Both the position numbers and the translations under genes were made by a program. The notes beneath the pieces were generated by a model. The model was not told the origin of the DNA. It saw only the letters and a program-made list of their open reading frames with translations, and ran no database searches. A stretch of 64,000 nt of DNA, taken from positions 1-64,000 of the forward strand of contig JAQUWH010000007.1 of assembly GCA_028692955.1 (NCBI GenBank), given 5' to 3'. The stretch comes from Clostridia bacterium (GTDB taxonomy: Bacteria; Bacillota; Clostridia; TANB77; CAG-465). This document shows positions 11,034 through 19,804 of this stretch, piece after piece (the first letter of the stretch is position 1; every line of letters starts with the position of its first letter).

Positions 11034-11084
11034 CTACTTATTCTGTATACTTTTGGTTAAAGTTTCCCTGCGCCAATTGCCCAT
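11034..11084 (-). CDS. Possible 16-residue micro-ORF
   Basis: ATG at 11084 is preceded by AGGGGGG at a spacing of 7 and opens a frame encoding MGNWRRETLTKSIQNK before TAG. A second in-frame ATG at 11090 is too close to the ribosome site. The unit lies between the terminator of the flavoprotein gene and a perfect hairpin upstream of trpS. The single Trp codon near the start and the position before trpS could suggest a leader peptide, but one Trp codon is weak support. Coding status is inferred only from the ribosome site and framing hairpins. Confidence 0.35.
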   Translation of the reverse strand: MGNWRRETLTKSIQNK

Positions 11085-11143
11085 ATTCATTCCCCCCTAT
11101 ACCTCAAAGACTTTCAACATTTTTATTTATTATCTCCATGTAC

Positions 11144-11207
11144 TAAAAAAAGATACCTATTTACAATAAAATTGAATTCAACTTATCGTAAATGGTATCT
11201 TTTTTTG
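11144..11207. terminator. Long hairpin terminator of the flavoprotein gene
   Basis: AGATACCTATTTAC (11151-11164) pairs with GTAAATGGTATCT (11188-11200), with one bulged base, and has A/T tracts on both sides. It serves the minus-strand gene ending at 11208. Confidence 0.8.
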
Positions 11208-12629
11208 TTAACTATTTTCTTTTTGGATAATGGCCCTTGCTGCAATAATTCCACTTGCACCTGCTTGCGCAAGCCCTCTTGTAATACCCGCGCCATCTCC
11301 TATAGCATAGAAGTTGTCGTATCCCTTTACTTGAAGGTTTTTGTCCAGGTCAGGTTTATCGCTATAGAACTTTACTTCAAGTCCATATAACAGGGTATCG
11401 ACATTAGCTATTCCGGGTACGATATTATTTAACACTTCTATTGTTTCAATAATATCTTGCAATGGATCATGTGGAATAGCAAGGCCAAGATTACCAGGTG
11501 TTGCTGTTAACGTTGGCTTTACAGTAGAGCGATTGATTTTTTCTACAGTAGAACGTCTACCCTCTTTTAAATCACCAAAACGTTGAACGATGATATCATC
11601 TCCACCAATCATATTGACAAGAGAGGCTATTTGCCTTGCATACTTATTTGGCTCTTTAAAGGGTTCAGTGAATGTTAGACTTACCAAAAGTGCAAAGTTC
11701 GTATTTTTGCTTCGCATATTAACATCTGCATAGCTATGCCCATTCACTGTAATAATGCCATCCACATTTTCATTGACAACATAACCATATGGATTCATGC
11801 AAAACGTTCTAACTCTATGTTTATGGCATTTAGTAAGGTAGGTAAGTTTTGCCTCGTACAACTCGTCCGTTACTTCTTCCATAATCTCTGCTGGAAGTTC
11901 AACTCTAACACCAATGTCAACTTGGTTATTGGATAATTTAATTCCAAGCTTTTGACATTGTTCAGAAAACCAAACAGAGCCAGATCTTCCGGGAGCGGCA
12001 ATTAAGTATTGGCAATGAATATATCCCTTTCCCTCTTCAAGAGATAATTGATATGGGTACTTCACTTCTTTTGTTAACTTTTCTATACTGCTAATTTTTG
12101 TATTGCACATTATTTTAATTCTTTTTTGAGATTTCAAAAAATCATACATTTTAGCAAGTATTTCAAAGTTATTTTCTGTACCAATATGCTTTACTTTTGC
12201 TTTTTGTAGATGCAAGTCATATTCCAGCGCCTTTTTGCTAAATTTTTTAACAAATTCACTATCATCATCGGTAATAGTGTTTATAGCGCCAAATTCCATA
12301 TTAATATCATCTACATAGTATATCATTTCCATTACTTCTTCATCAGAAATATAATCGGAAAGCCAACCACCAAACTCTGTCGTGATATTATACTTGCCAT
12401 CTGAAAAACTTCCTGCGCCACCAAACCCCTTCATGATACTGCAATTCCTACATTTCAAGCATTTCGTAATACTTTTGTCTTTTAGTTTAGGGCAACTTCG
12501 TTTTAAAATTTCATCCCCTTGTTCCACAACAAGAATAGATAGATTTGTTCTCTTGTTTAACTCATATGCCGCACAAACTCCAGAAATACCGGCTCCTATG
12601 ATACAAACATCATAGCGTTCATTTAACAT
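11208..12629 (-). CDS. FAD-dependent dehydrogenase, COG2509 type
   Basis: A 473-residue flavoprotein. The N-terminal dinucleotide-binding motif GAGISGVCAAYELNK (residues 12-26) is followed by E35 for ribose binding. The motif CPKLKDKSITKCLKCRNC followed by GFGGAGSFSDGKYN is characteristic of the uncharacterised FAD-dependent dehydrogenases of COG2509. A second FAD contact, GDGAGITRGLAQAGASG, lies near the C terminus. The reaction is not established for the family. The four-Cys region could be structural or metal-binding. AGGGAGG precedes the ATG. Single-gene unit with its own terminator. Confidence 0.85.
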   Translation of the reverse strand: MLNERYDVCIIGAGISGVCAAYELNKRTNLSILVVEQGDEILKRSCPKLKDKSITKCLKCRNCSIMKGFGGAGSFSDGKYNITTEFGGWLSDYISDEEVMEMIYYVDDINMEFGAINTITDDDSEFVKKFSKKALEYDLHLQKAKVKHIGTENNFEILAKMYDFLKSQKRIKIMCNTKISSIEKLTKEVKYPYQLSLEEGKGYIHCQYLIAAPGRSGSVWFSEQCQKLGIKLSNNQVDIGVRVELPAEIMEEVTDELYEAKLTYLTKCHKHRVRTFCMNPYGYVVNENVDGIITVNGHSYADVNMRSKNTNFALLVSLTFTEPFKEPNKYARQIASLVNMIGGDDIIVQRFGDLKEGRRSTVEKINRSTVKPTLTATPGNLGLAIPHDPLQDIIETIEVLNNIVPGIANVDTLLYGLEVKFYSDKPDLDKNLQVKGYDNFYAIGDGAGITRGLAQAGASGIIAARAIIQKENS

Positions 12630-12709
12630 TTTTGTTCCTCCCTTTTAATTAAAAAGTTGTATAGAATGATTTCCACTCGTATTATATATGACCAAATCCT
12701 AAAAGTCAA

Positions 12710-12744
12710 ATAAAAAACTAGATTAAGTAAATAACCTAACCTAG
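12710..12744 (-). terminator. Terminator of the ABC-F gene
   Basis: On the minus strand CUAGGUUAGGU and ACUUAAUCUAG pair over 11 bp (with G-U pairs) around a 5-base loop and are followed by UUUUUUAUUU. Confidence 0.75.
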
Positions 12745-12768
12745 ATTCTATATTTTTATATCATAATT

Positions 12769-14379
12769 TTAATATGATGTTTCTTTTTTCATTGCCTCTT
12801 TATTCTTCTCTAAATATTCATCATAACTCATTCTATAGTCTTGCACTCCATTGTCAGTTACAACGATAATTCTGTTTGCAATTGTTTGGATAAATTCATG
12901 ATCATGTGAAACAAAGATTAATTCAGCATTTGTTCTTTCTAACCCATTATTTAGGGCAGTGATACTCTCTAAATCTAAATGGTTAGTTGGTTCGTCTAAA
13001 AACAGTAGATTAGATGCCTCAAGCATTGCCCTAGAAAGCATACATCTTGCTCTTTCTCCACCAGACAATACATTTACCTTCTTTAATGCTTCTTCACCTG
13101 AAAATAGCATTCTGCCAAGGAAACTACGGATGATTGTTTCATCATTAATATTATACGCATCTGCAATCCACTGCGTAATTGATTTTTCAGAATTAAAGTA
13201 TGCTTCATTATCTTGTGGAATATACGATGCTTTAATTGTTTTACCATAAGTAATTTTACCTTTATCTTTTTGTATTTCACCCATTAAAACTCTAAACAAT
13301 GTAGTTTTTGCTATTCCATTATCTCCAAGTAAAGCAATTTTATCACCCTTTAATATTTTAAAAGATATATTTTTTAATACTTGAACACCGTCTACAGAAG
13401 CGGAAATATTATCAACATCTAGTATCTCTTTTCCAGATTCTCTTTCTGGTTTAAATTCAATAAATGGATATTTTCTAGTAGATGGCTTTATTTCATCAAG
13501 TTCTATTTTCTCAAGAGTCTTTTTTCTTGAAGTGGCTTGTTTAGATTTTGACGCATTGGCACTAAATCTACGAATAAAGTCTTCTAATTCTTTAATCTTT
13601 TCTTCTTTCTTTTTGTTTGACTCTCTCATTTGCTTTAAAGCAAGCTGACTAGATTCATACCAGAAATCATAGTTACCAACATATAACTGGATTTTACCAT
13701 AATCGATATCTAATGTATGCGTACATACTTTATTTAAGAAATGCCTATCATGTGATACTACGATGACAGTATTATCAAAGCTAATTAAAAATTCTTCAAG
13801 CCAAGCAATAGCAGCAATATCTAAGTTGTTGGTTGGTTCGTCCAGTAGTAACACATCTGGATTACCAAACAAAGCTTGTGCAAGCAGTACCTTTACTTTT
13901 TCTGGTCCTGTTAATTCTTTCATTAACTTTTCATGTAATGAAATATCAATTCCAAGTCCAGATAATAATTGTGCTGCATCCGTTTCAGCCATCCAACCAT
14001 TCAATTCAGCAAATTCAGCTTCTAGTTCTCCTGCTTTTATTCCATCTGCATCACTAAAATCAGGCTTTGCATATAGTTCATTTTTTGCTTCTGTGATTTC
14101 AAATAGTCTAGTATTTCCCCTAATAACAGTATCTAGTACTCTCATCTCATCATACTCATAGTGGTCTTGCTTTAAGATGCCAAGTCTTTCTTTTTCAGAC
14201 ATATATACGTCGCCTTCACTCGGTTCAATTTCACCAGATAATACTTTTAAAAAAGTTGATTTTCCTGCTCCATTTGCCCCTATAATTCCATAACAATTAC
14301 CATTTGTAAACTTTATATTAACGTCTTCAAATAACGTTCTTTTTCCAAATCTTAATGTAACTCCATTTACCCCTAACAT
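12769..14379 (-). CDS. ABC-F family ATPase (YbiT/YkpA-like)
   Basis: A soluble protein of 536 residues with two ABC domains and no membrane segments. First Walker A is GANGAGKST, with Walker B LLLDEPTNNLD. The second Walker A is degenerate, GDNGIAKTT, followed by LSGGERARCMLSRA and FLDEPTNHLDLES. The linker between the domains is Lys/Glu-rich, as in ABC-F translation factors. In the first domain the signature reads LTGPEKVKV, not LSGGQ, as in the YbiT/YkpA subgroup. Likely acts on ribosomes as a translation factor rather than in transport. AAAGGAG precedes ATG 14379, so the upstream TTG at 14397 is rejected. Antibiotic resistance is possible but unsupported. Confidence 0.88.
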   Translation of the reverse strand: MLGVNGVTLRFGKRTLFEDVNIKFTNGNCYGIIGANGAGKSTFLKVLSGEIEPSEGDVYMSEKERLGILKQDHYEYDEMRVLDTVIRGNTRLFEITEAKNELYAKPDFSDADGIKAGELEAEFAELNGWMAETDAAQLLSGLGIDISLHEKLMKELTGPEKVKVLLAQALFGNPDVLLLDEPTNNLDIAAIAWLEEFLISFDNTVIVVSHDRHFLNKVCTHTLDIDYGKIQLYVGNYDFWYESSQLALKQMRESNKKKEEKIKELEDFIRRFSANASKSKQATSRKKTLEKIELDEIKPSTRKYPFIEFKPERESGKEILDVDNISASVDGVQVLKNISFKILKGDKIALLGDNGIAKTTLFRVLMGEIQKDKGKITYGKTIKASYIPQDNEAYFNSEKSITQWIADAYNINDETIIRSFLGRMLFSGEEALKKVNVLSGGERARCMLSRAMLEASNLLFLDEPTNHLDLESITALNNGLERTNAELIFVSHDHEFIQTIANRIIVVTDNGVQDYRMSYDEYLEKNKEAMKKETSY

Positions 14380-14448
14380 GACATTCTCCTTTAACAATCT
14401 AGTACATTATACCATATACCTACCTATATTACAACAAAATAGGAAACA

Positions 14449-14475
14449 AAAAAACCAGATTAATCTCTGGTTTTT
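14449..14475 (-). terminator. Terminator of the HU gene
   Basis: AAAAACCAGA (14450-14459) pairs with TCTGGTTTTT (14466-14475). The A tract on the left becomes a U tract on the minus strand. Confidence 0.85.
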
Positions 14476-14490
14476 ATCATTTATAACAAA

Positions 14491-14769
14491 TTATTTTTTG
14501 TTAACTAGATCTTTTAAAGCTTTTCCTGCTTTGAAAACAGGTGCTTTAGAAGCTGGTATTTTTATTTCAGCTTTAGTTTGAGGATTTCTTCCTTTTCTAG
14601 CAGCTCTTTGTCTTACTTCGAAAGTACCAAAACCAACTAGTTGAACTTTTTCTCCTTTTTTAAGAGCACCTTCAACACTAGTTACGAAAGCATCTAAAGC
14701 AGTTTCTGCTGCTTTTTTTGTTAATTTGCTTTCTTCAGCAATTTTAGCTATTAATTCAGCTTTATTCAT
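14491..14769 (-). CDS. hup: HU-type DNA-binding protein
   Basis: A 92-residue HU/IHF family protein: N-terminal [19 protein letters not shown], the hinge [17 protein letters not shown] and the arm region with [20 protein letters not shown]. It binds DNA as a dimer and compacts the nucleoid. AGGAGGG lies before the ATG. It stands between the terminator of its own unit and the flippase gene; a single hup gene in this position is common in clostridia and bacilli, near spoVB/mazG-type genes. Confidence 0.97.
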   Translation of the reverse strand: MNKAELIAKIAEESKLTKKAAETALDAFVTSVEGALKKGEKVQLVGFGTFEVRQRAARKGRNPQTKAEIKIPASKAPVFKAGKALKDLVNKK

Positions 14770-14827
14770 TATAAATCCCTCCTATTTCAAGATTACAATA
14801 AGAATATACTACAAATAAAACGCAAAG

Positions 14828-16450
14828 TCAACACTTTTTTACATTTTTTTCGACTTTTTTAGTTTTTTTGCCTATTTTGCTCAATTTATCGCCAAAAGGG
14901 AGCTGTTTTAACTCTTCTGCATTTAATATATGAAATTTAATAACACAGAATCCATACGTAATAAATGCTATTATTAATGAAGATATTGTACTAATTGCAT
15001 TTCCTAAATTTAAAAACATAAGTAGTTTATATGTTAGAAATGTAATAATCGACATACAGATTGTAGCAAATATTGGTTTAACAAATAATTCTTTCATATT
15101 TGGCTTTTGTTTTAACGTCCTAAACAATATAATAAAGCAAAGTGCACATGCGGTAAAGTTATATACAATTGTTGTAATCGCAGGAATGACCTCTCCATAA
15201 ATTGGAATTAAAGTCACATTTAAAATATATTTTAGTATTGCTCCTATAGCAAGACATGCTCCTGGCACATAAAGCTTTCCTAAACCTTGTAAAGAACCAG
15301 ATAAAGTCTGATCAATGACAGCAAATATAATCATCCAGCATTGTATTTGTAATAATCTTGCTCCTGCAGTTGCATTAGGAAAGACAAGTTGAAAGATAGG
15401 TTCGGCAAGTATAAATAACCCAGCTGCACATGGTAATGCAATTAGTGATGATATTTTTAGTGAATAATTTATTTTTTTTACTGCTTCATCTTTTCTATGT
15501 CTAGCAATAGCCGATGAAATAAATGGTACTAATGCCACAGAAAAAGCTACATTAATAGAAAGTGGAATCGCATTTAATATATCAACTTTTCCAAGAAGGA
15601 TCCCAAATTTCTCATTTGCCGTTACAATATCATAACCAAATTTTTGTAATCCATCCATTACTGTTACAATATCAATAACACCTGACAGCGCAACAACAAC
15701 ACTTGCAAAAGAAAGTGGAATAGCATAAGATATCAATTTTTTTGCAATTTTCTTTTTTGGTTCTAGTGCAAATTTTTCCGAATGTTTAATATCTTTCCAC
15801 AAATCTCTTTTATTTTTATTATAATACCTTAGTAAATAAGCAAATGCTACAGATGCTGCCACTGTCGTTGCCAGCGTAGAACCAGCAGCCATGATTTCTG
15901 GTGTTGCACCAAGTAACATCACAACAAAGATAACGGAAAATACACTGTTGACAATTTGTTCTATGATTTGTGTTTTACTATATTGTGTCATATTTTGCAT
16001 ACCTACAAAATACCCTCTCATCGTAGCAGACATAGCAACAAATATAATGGCAGGCGATAGGGCCATAAGCGTATATTTAACACCTGGATTTTTTAGAACA
16101 CCAGTTGATATCGCATCTGCGCCAAAGAATAAACCTAAAGCAAATAATACAGCAATTGACGTAAATACAACCATTGCGGTTCTAAATATTCTATGTGCTC
16201 CTCTTTTATCACCTATTGCCATTTTTTCAGATACAAGTTTTGAAATAGTATTGGGAATTCCCATCGTTGCTATGGCAAGTATTAAAGTATATACTTGAAA
16301 TCCTGAACCATAATAACTATTTCCTTCGTCAGCAAACTGTGGAAAATTAGTTAATATGATTCTATATATAAATCCTAATAGTTTTATTAAGACTTGTGAA
16401 AACATAATAATAAGTACGCCATTCATAAAAGTCTGTTTCTTAATTGCCAA
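14828..16450 (-). CDS. MOP-superfamily lipid flippase (SpoVB/YtgP, MurJ-like)
   Basis: A 540-residue polytopic membrane protein with about 14 hydrophobic segments. It opens MAIKKQTFMNGVLIIMFSQVLIKLLGFIYRI, the pattern of SpoVB/YtgP polysaccharide-synthesis proteins in spore formers, and includes GMPNTISKLVSEKMA-like and TMRGYFVGMQNM motifs. This group flips lipid-linked peptidoglycan precursors (YtgP) or acts in spore cortex synthesis (SpoVB); the sequence alone does not separate them. The start is TTG with AAGGAG 8 bases upstream. The Lys-rich C terminus (KKTKKVEKNVKKC) is odd but plausible for a cytoplasmic tail. Confidence 0.88.
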   Translation of the reverse strand: MAIKKQTFMNGVLIIMFSQVLIKLLGFIYRIILTNFPQFADEGNSYYGSGFQVYTLILAIATMGIPNTISKLVSEKMAIGDKRGAHRIFRTAMVVFTSIAVLFALGLFFGADAISTGVLKNPGVKYTLMALSPAIIFVAMSATMRGYFVGMQNMTQYSKTQIIEQIVNSVFSVIFVVMLLGATPEIMAAGSTLATTVAASVAFAYLLRYYNKNKRDLWKDIKHSEKFALEPKKKIAKKLISYAIPLSFASVVVALSGVIDIVTVMDGLQKFGYDIVTANEKFGILLGKVDILNAIPLSINVAFSVALVPFISSAIARHRKDEAVKKINYSLKISSLIALPCAAGLFILAEPIFQLVFPNATAGARLLQIQCWMIIFAVIDQTLSGSLQGLGKLYVPGACLAIGAILKYILNVTLIPIYGEVIPAITTIVYNFTACALCFIILFRTLKQKPNMKELFVKPIFATICMSIITFLTYKLLMFLNLGNAISTISSLIIAFITYGFCVIKFHILNAEELKQLPFGDKLSKIGKKTKKVEKNVKKC

Positions 16451-16585
16451 ATTATCATCTCCTTAATAACTTATACTTAATTTCTTTTTAATTATACCAT
16501 ATACTTTAAATTTTGTGAACAATAAAACCGTTTTTACTTAATATTTTTAAATAACTATTCTTTCAATGATATTTGTATTTTTTCA

Positions 16586-16614
16586 TTGTTTTTATACCAT
16601 AATCCATGTATAAT
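16586..16614 (+). promoter_or_regulatory. Promoter of the decayed antitoxin gene
   Basis: TTGTTT (16586-16591), a 17-base spacer and TATAAT (16609-16614), pointing at the pseudogene that starts at 16643. Confidence 0.6.
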
Positions 16615-16642
16615 TTGTGTATATCAACAATAAGAAATTTTT

Positions 16643-16892
16643 ATGATAATGATCAGACTATGCTCTGATTTAAGAAACAATTATAACGAAATTTTTAGGA
16701 TTTGCCATGAAAAAATAGCCAATGTATATCACAAGAAATGGCTTAAACGATTTAGTAGTGTTAAGTGATAAAGCTTTTGAAACAATTACTAACCATCATG
16801 ATGAAACAAAAGAAGAAAGAATTAATAGACTGATATCTGAAAAGTTTAACAAACATTATGAAAACAAAGAGCCTATCATTGCTAAAATTTAG
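16643..16892 (+). pseudogene. Phd/YefM antitoxin gene with a one-base deletion
   Basis: Frame one reads MIMIRLCSDLRNNYNEIFRI then CHEK, matching the N terminus of Phd/YefM antitoxins. A second frame continues MYITRNGLNDLVVLSDKAFE, the family's next conserved block. The frames join perfectly if one G is restored between 16716 and 16717, giving the usual HEKNEP-MYITRNG. As it stands, translation shifts and an internal TAG lies in the second frame. The C-terminal third (about 30 residues, ending EPIIAKI) is intact. No RelE/Doc-type toxin follows in the next 200 bases, so this is an orphan remnant. Confidence 0.8.
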
Positions 16893-17110
16893 ATAATAGA
16901 CTCCTCAAAAATGTATATTCTTTACAATTTTTCCAAGAAAGATATGTAAAAGTCACTAATTTTAAAAATAGAAATCTACGAAGATCCCTTATCGATTAGT
17001 ATAGTATCATATATGATACTCGGTAAAGTATTCATTTTACATATCTTCCATGGTTATTACAATTATTTTAATCGATTATAATTTAATTCATTACAATTTA
17101 ATAATATTCT
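16893..17110. other. Intergenic stretch with an 18-bp perfect palindrome
   Basis: No gene seen. AGTATCATATATGATACT at 17003-17020 is a perfect palindrome and could be an operator left from the toxin-antitoxin locus. The rest is AT-rich without clear coding. Confidence 0.4.
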
Positions 17111-17311
17111 TTATTTTATCAATTTAAATCCAAGTTCATTAATTACTTTTTCTACTTGATCCATATCTAATTTTGACTCTTCATACTCAATTTTTGCACT
17201 ACCTTTTTTGAAATCGGCTTTGACTGTTTTGATGAAATCCAATTCTTCTAATCTTTCTTCTAAACCAAGTTCACAGCCTTTGCAATGCATGCCTTCTATT
17301 TTTAATTCCAT
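17111..17311 (-). CDS. Heavy-metal-associated (CopZ-like) small protein
   Basis: A 66-residue HMA-domain protein with GMHCKGCE at residues 7-14; the two Cys of the MxCxxC motif would bind Cu(I) or a similar soft metal. The beta-alpha-beta-beta-alpha-beta pattern is evident (KTVKADFKKGSAKIEYEE ... VEKVINELGFKLIK). ATG at 17311 has GAGGTG upstream; an earlier in-frame start at 17359 is unlikely. It could deliver metal to a P-type ATPase, but the only one in this window (52.8-54.6 kb) is far away and looks Cd/Zn-type. Confidence 0.82.
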   Translation of the reverse strand: MELKIEGMHCKGCELGLEERLEELDFIKTVKADFKKGSAKIEYEESKLDMDQVEKVINELGFKLIK

Positions 17312-17358
17312 TTTATACACCTCATTATTATTATACCATAAATTTTCATTTATAAACA

Positions 17359-17395
17359 CAAAAAAGGCCAGTATCTTTCAACTGTACCTTTTTTT
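17359..17395 (-). terminator. Terminator of pheT
   Basis: AAAAAGG-CCAGT and ACTG-TACCTTTTT form an interrupted stem. The minus-strand transcript ends in a U-rich tract. Confidence 0.6.
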
Positions 17396-17396
17396 G

Positions 17397-19790
17397 TTAT
17401 TTTCGTATTGTTGCTTTAAGTTCATTTTCAAGTATATCAAATACTTTTGTCATAGATTGTACAATATCTTGTTCATTTAATGTTTTTTCTAAAGAACGTA
17501 GGAATATTTTGTATGCCATGCTTTTCTTTTTATCCTCGATTTGTTTTCCTTGGTATACATCAAATAGTTCTACTTTTTCCACATATTCCACTTGTTTTAA
17601 TGCCTTTTCAATTTGAATTGTTAAAATGTCTTCATCAATGACAAAGCTTATATCTCTTTCAACAGCTGGATATTTAGGAGGCTCAACAAAATAATAATCC
17701 TCACTTGCATATTTTATCACTTGTTCAAAATTGATAATAGCAATATATGTATTTTCTGGTAGCGTGTAATTTTTTATAACTAGCGGAGAAACTTTACCAA
17801 ATCTAGCAATTTCTTCTCCTTTTATTGTTATTTTTGCGCTAATACCAGGATGAAATTCACTTTCTTCCTCAATTCTTGTGATATCATATTCTTTATCTAG
17901 TATCTTGTAATAGTTTAATATGTTTTCTACTACTTTTTTAATATCATAGAAATCCATGTTGTTGGCATAGGCACCAAGTGTTAGTCTTTGTTCTTCATTT
18001 ACCAGTTCACCTTTTTGTATATTGTTTGCATTCAAGAATATTTTTCCAAGCTCAAACAATTTCACTTCTTCATTTTTCCTTGTATAATTTCTTTCTAATG
18101 TTTCCAACATCAATGGAACGGTAGTTGTTCTCATATATTCAAAATCTTTACTTAAAGGATTAGAAAGCTTCACTAAATCGTATACTTTGTTATTTTCACT
18201 GTAACCAAGTCTATCTAGTGTATCTTTACTAAAGAAAGTGTAAGTATAAATTTCACTATAACCATTTGCCATCGCTATTTCTTTTAGTTTATCTGCGATT
18301 TTTTGTTCTACTGTCTTACCACCAAAAGTAAGCTCTGTACTTGGTAGTTTTGCTTCTAGTTTATCATAACCATAAATTCTTGCTATTTCTTCGCTTAAGT
18401 CTTCGATAATTTCAAGGTCTTCCCTAAAATATGGTATCATCGCTTTACCCTCTTTTATTTCTACCCTGATTGCCTTTAGAAATTGGTCTATTTTATCATT
18501 TGAAATCTTCGTCCCAATAACGCGGTTTATTTTTTCATAATCCAAGTCAATTACTTTTTTAGTTTGTTCTTCTTTAATAATATCAATTACTCCATTTGAA
18601 ATCGTTCCACTTACAGTTGCATTCATTAAATTAATTACTCTATTCATAGCATGTACTGTTAAATCAATAGGCAAACCTTTTTCAAATCTTCCAGATGAAT
18701 CACTTCTTAACAACAATTTTCTTGAGGTATTTCTAATACTTCCTCTTACAAAGTTGGCAGCTTCTATCACTACTGATTTTGTGTTTTGGTGAATACCAGA
18801 AGTTTCTCCGCCCATGATTCCAGCAAGTGCAACTGGTTTTGTGGCATTGGTAATTACCATCATAGAAGAATCTAGATTTCTTTTAATTCCATCTAAAGTT
18901 TCTAATGACTCCCCTTCTTTTGCTTGCCTTACTACGATTTCATTAGATGCTAACATCTCTTTATCAAAAGCATGTAATGGTTCACCCATCTCCAGCATGA
19001 CATAGTTAGTAATATCAACAATGTTATTAATCGGTCTGATACCACATTTTATTAGTTTTAATTGCATTTCATAAGGGGCATCTTTAACAATAATATCATT
19101 GGCAACACCCATTGTATATCTTTTACAATTTGGTGTATCAATAGTTACAGTAATACCACTCACATTATCTTTTTTTACTAGATTAGGCTCTGTATATTGC
19201 CATACTTTTGGAAGAGGTTTACCAAATGTTAATGCTAGCTCATTTGCCATTCCCTCGATTGATAAACAATCTGGTCTATTAGGAGTTATTTCAAATTCAA
19301 TAATATAGTCACCTAAACCAAGAACATCATTTACATCCATTCCCGCTTTTACATCTTTTGGAAAAGCAATCAAGCCAGAAGGTTTGCACCAACTTAGTAC
19401 CTTTGCATCTAGTCCTAAATCTTCAATATGGCAAACCATACATTCAGATGTAACGCCAGCAACATCACTTTCTTTTACTTCCTTTCCAATAATAGCCGCA
19501 CCTGGTAAGGCAACCGGAATAATATCTCCCACTTCTACATCTGGAATTTTAGCAACCGCTGTTACCACTCTACTTCCAATATTCATAGTTAATACTTTGA
19601 AAGACTCTTCACTTGGATGAGAAGAGATTGCTTCAACTATACCAGTAACAACATTTTTTGTCTTTTTACCAAATTCTTCATATGTTTCAACCTTACTTCC
19701 AGACATGGTAAGTCTATCTGTAATTTCTTTTATACTAATACTTTCATCAATATCCACATATTCTTTTAACCAATTTAATGATACATTCAT
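17397..19790 (-). CDS. pheT: Phenylalanyl-tRNA synthetase beta subunit
   Basis: A 797-residue beta chain of the alpha2-beta2 enzyme. Domains in order: N-terminal start MNVSLNWLKEYVDID, EMAP/tRNA-binding domain (about 40-150), B3/B4 editing domain, B5 domain, core, and a C-terminal FDX-ACB anticodon-binding domain (from YPAVERDISFVIDED). The length is normal for bacteria. It lies 14 bases downstream of pheS and is governed by the same T-box leader. Confidence 0.97.
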   Translation of the reverse strand: MNVSLNWLKEYVDIDESISIKEITDRLTMSGSKVETYEEFGKKTKNVVTGIVEAISSHPSEESFKVLTMNIGSRVVTAVAKIPDVEVGDIIPVALPGAAIIGKEVKESDVAGVTSECMVCHIEDLGLDAKVLSWCKPSGLIAFPKDVKAGMDVNDVLGLGDYIIEFEITPNRPDCLSIEGMANELALTFGKPLPKVWQYTEPNLVKKDNVSGITVTIDTPNCKRYTMGVANDIIVKDAPYEMQLKLIKCGIRPINNIVDITNYVMLEMGEPLHAFDKEMLASNEIVVRQAKEGESLETLDGIKRNLDSSMMVITNATKPVALAGIMGGETSGIHQNTKSVVIEAANFVRGSIRNTSRKLLLRSDSSGRFEKGLPIDLTVHAMNRVINLMNATVSGTISNGVIDIIKEEQTKKVIDLDYEKINRVIGTKISNDKIDQFLKAIRVEIKEGKAMIPYFREDLEIIEDLSEEIARIYGYDKLEAKLPSTELTFGGKTVEQKIADKLKEIAMANGYSEIYTYTFFSKDTLDRLGYSENNKVYDLVKLSNPLSKDFEYMRTTTVPLMLETLERNYTRKNEEVKLFELGKIFLNANNIQKGELVNEEQRLTLGAYANNMDFYDIKKVVENILNYYKILDKEYDITRIEEESEFHPGISAKITIKGEEIARFGKVSPLVIKNYTLPENTYIAIINFEQVIKYASEDYYFVEPPKYPAVERDISFVIDEDILTIQIEKALKQVEYVEKVELFDVYQGKQIEDKKKSMAYKIFLRSLEKTLNEQDIVQSMTKVFDILENELKATIRK

Positions 19791-19804
19791 ACTTCTTCTC
19801 CTCC

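Noticed and set aside
10976-11160. A riboswitch or structured RNA (c-di-GMP type) before trpS
   Set aside because: The GCAGGGAAAC similarity is superficial, and the conserved core elements are missing. A micro-ORF plus terminator explains it better.
13763-14161. Plus-strand open frames inside the ABC-F gene
   Set aside because: They are antisense shadows of a strongly conserved minus-strand gene.
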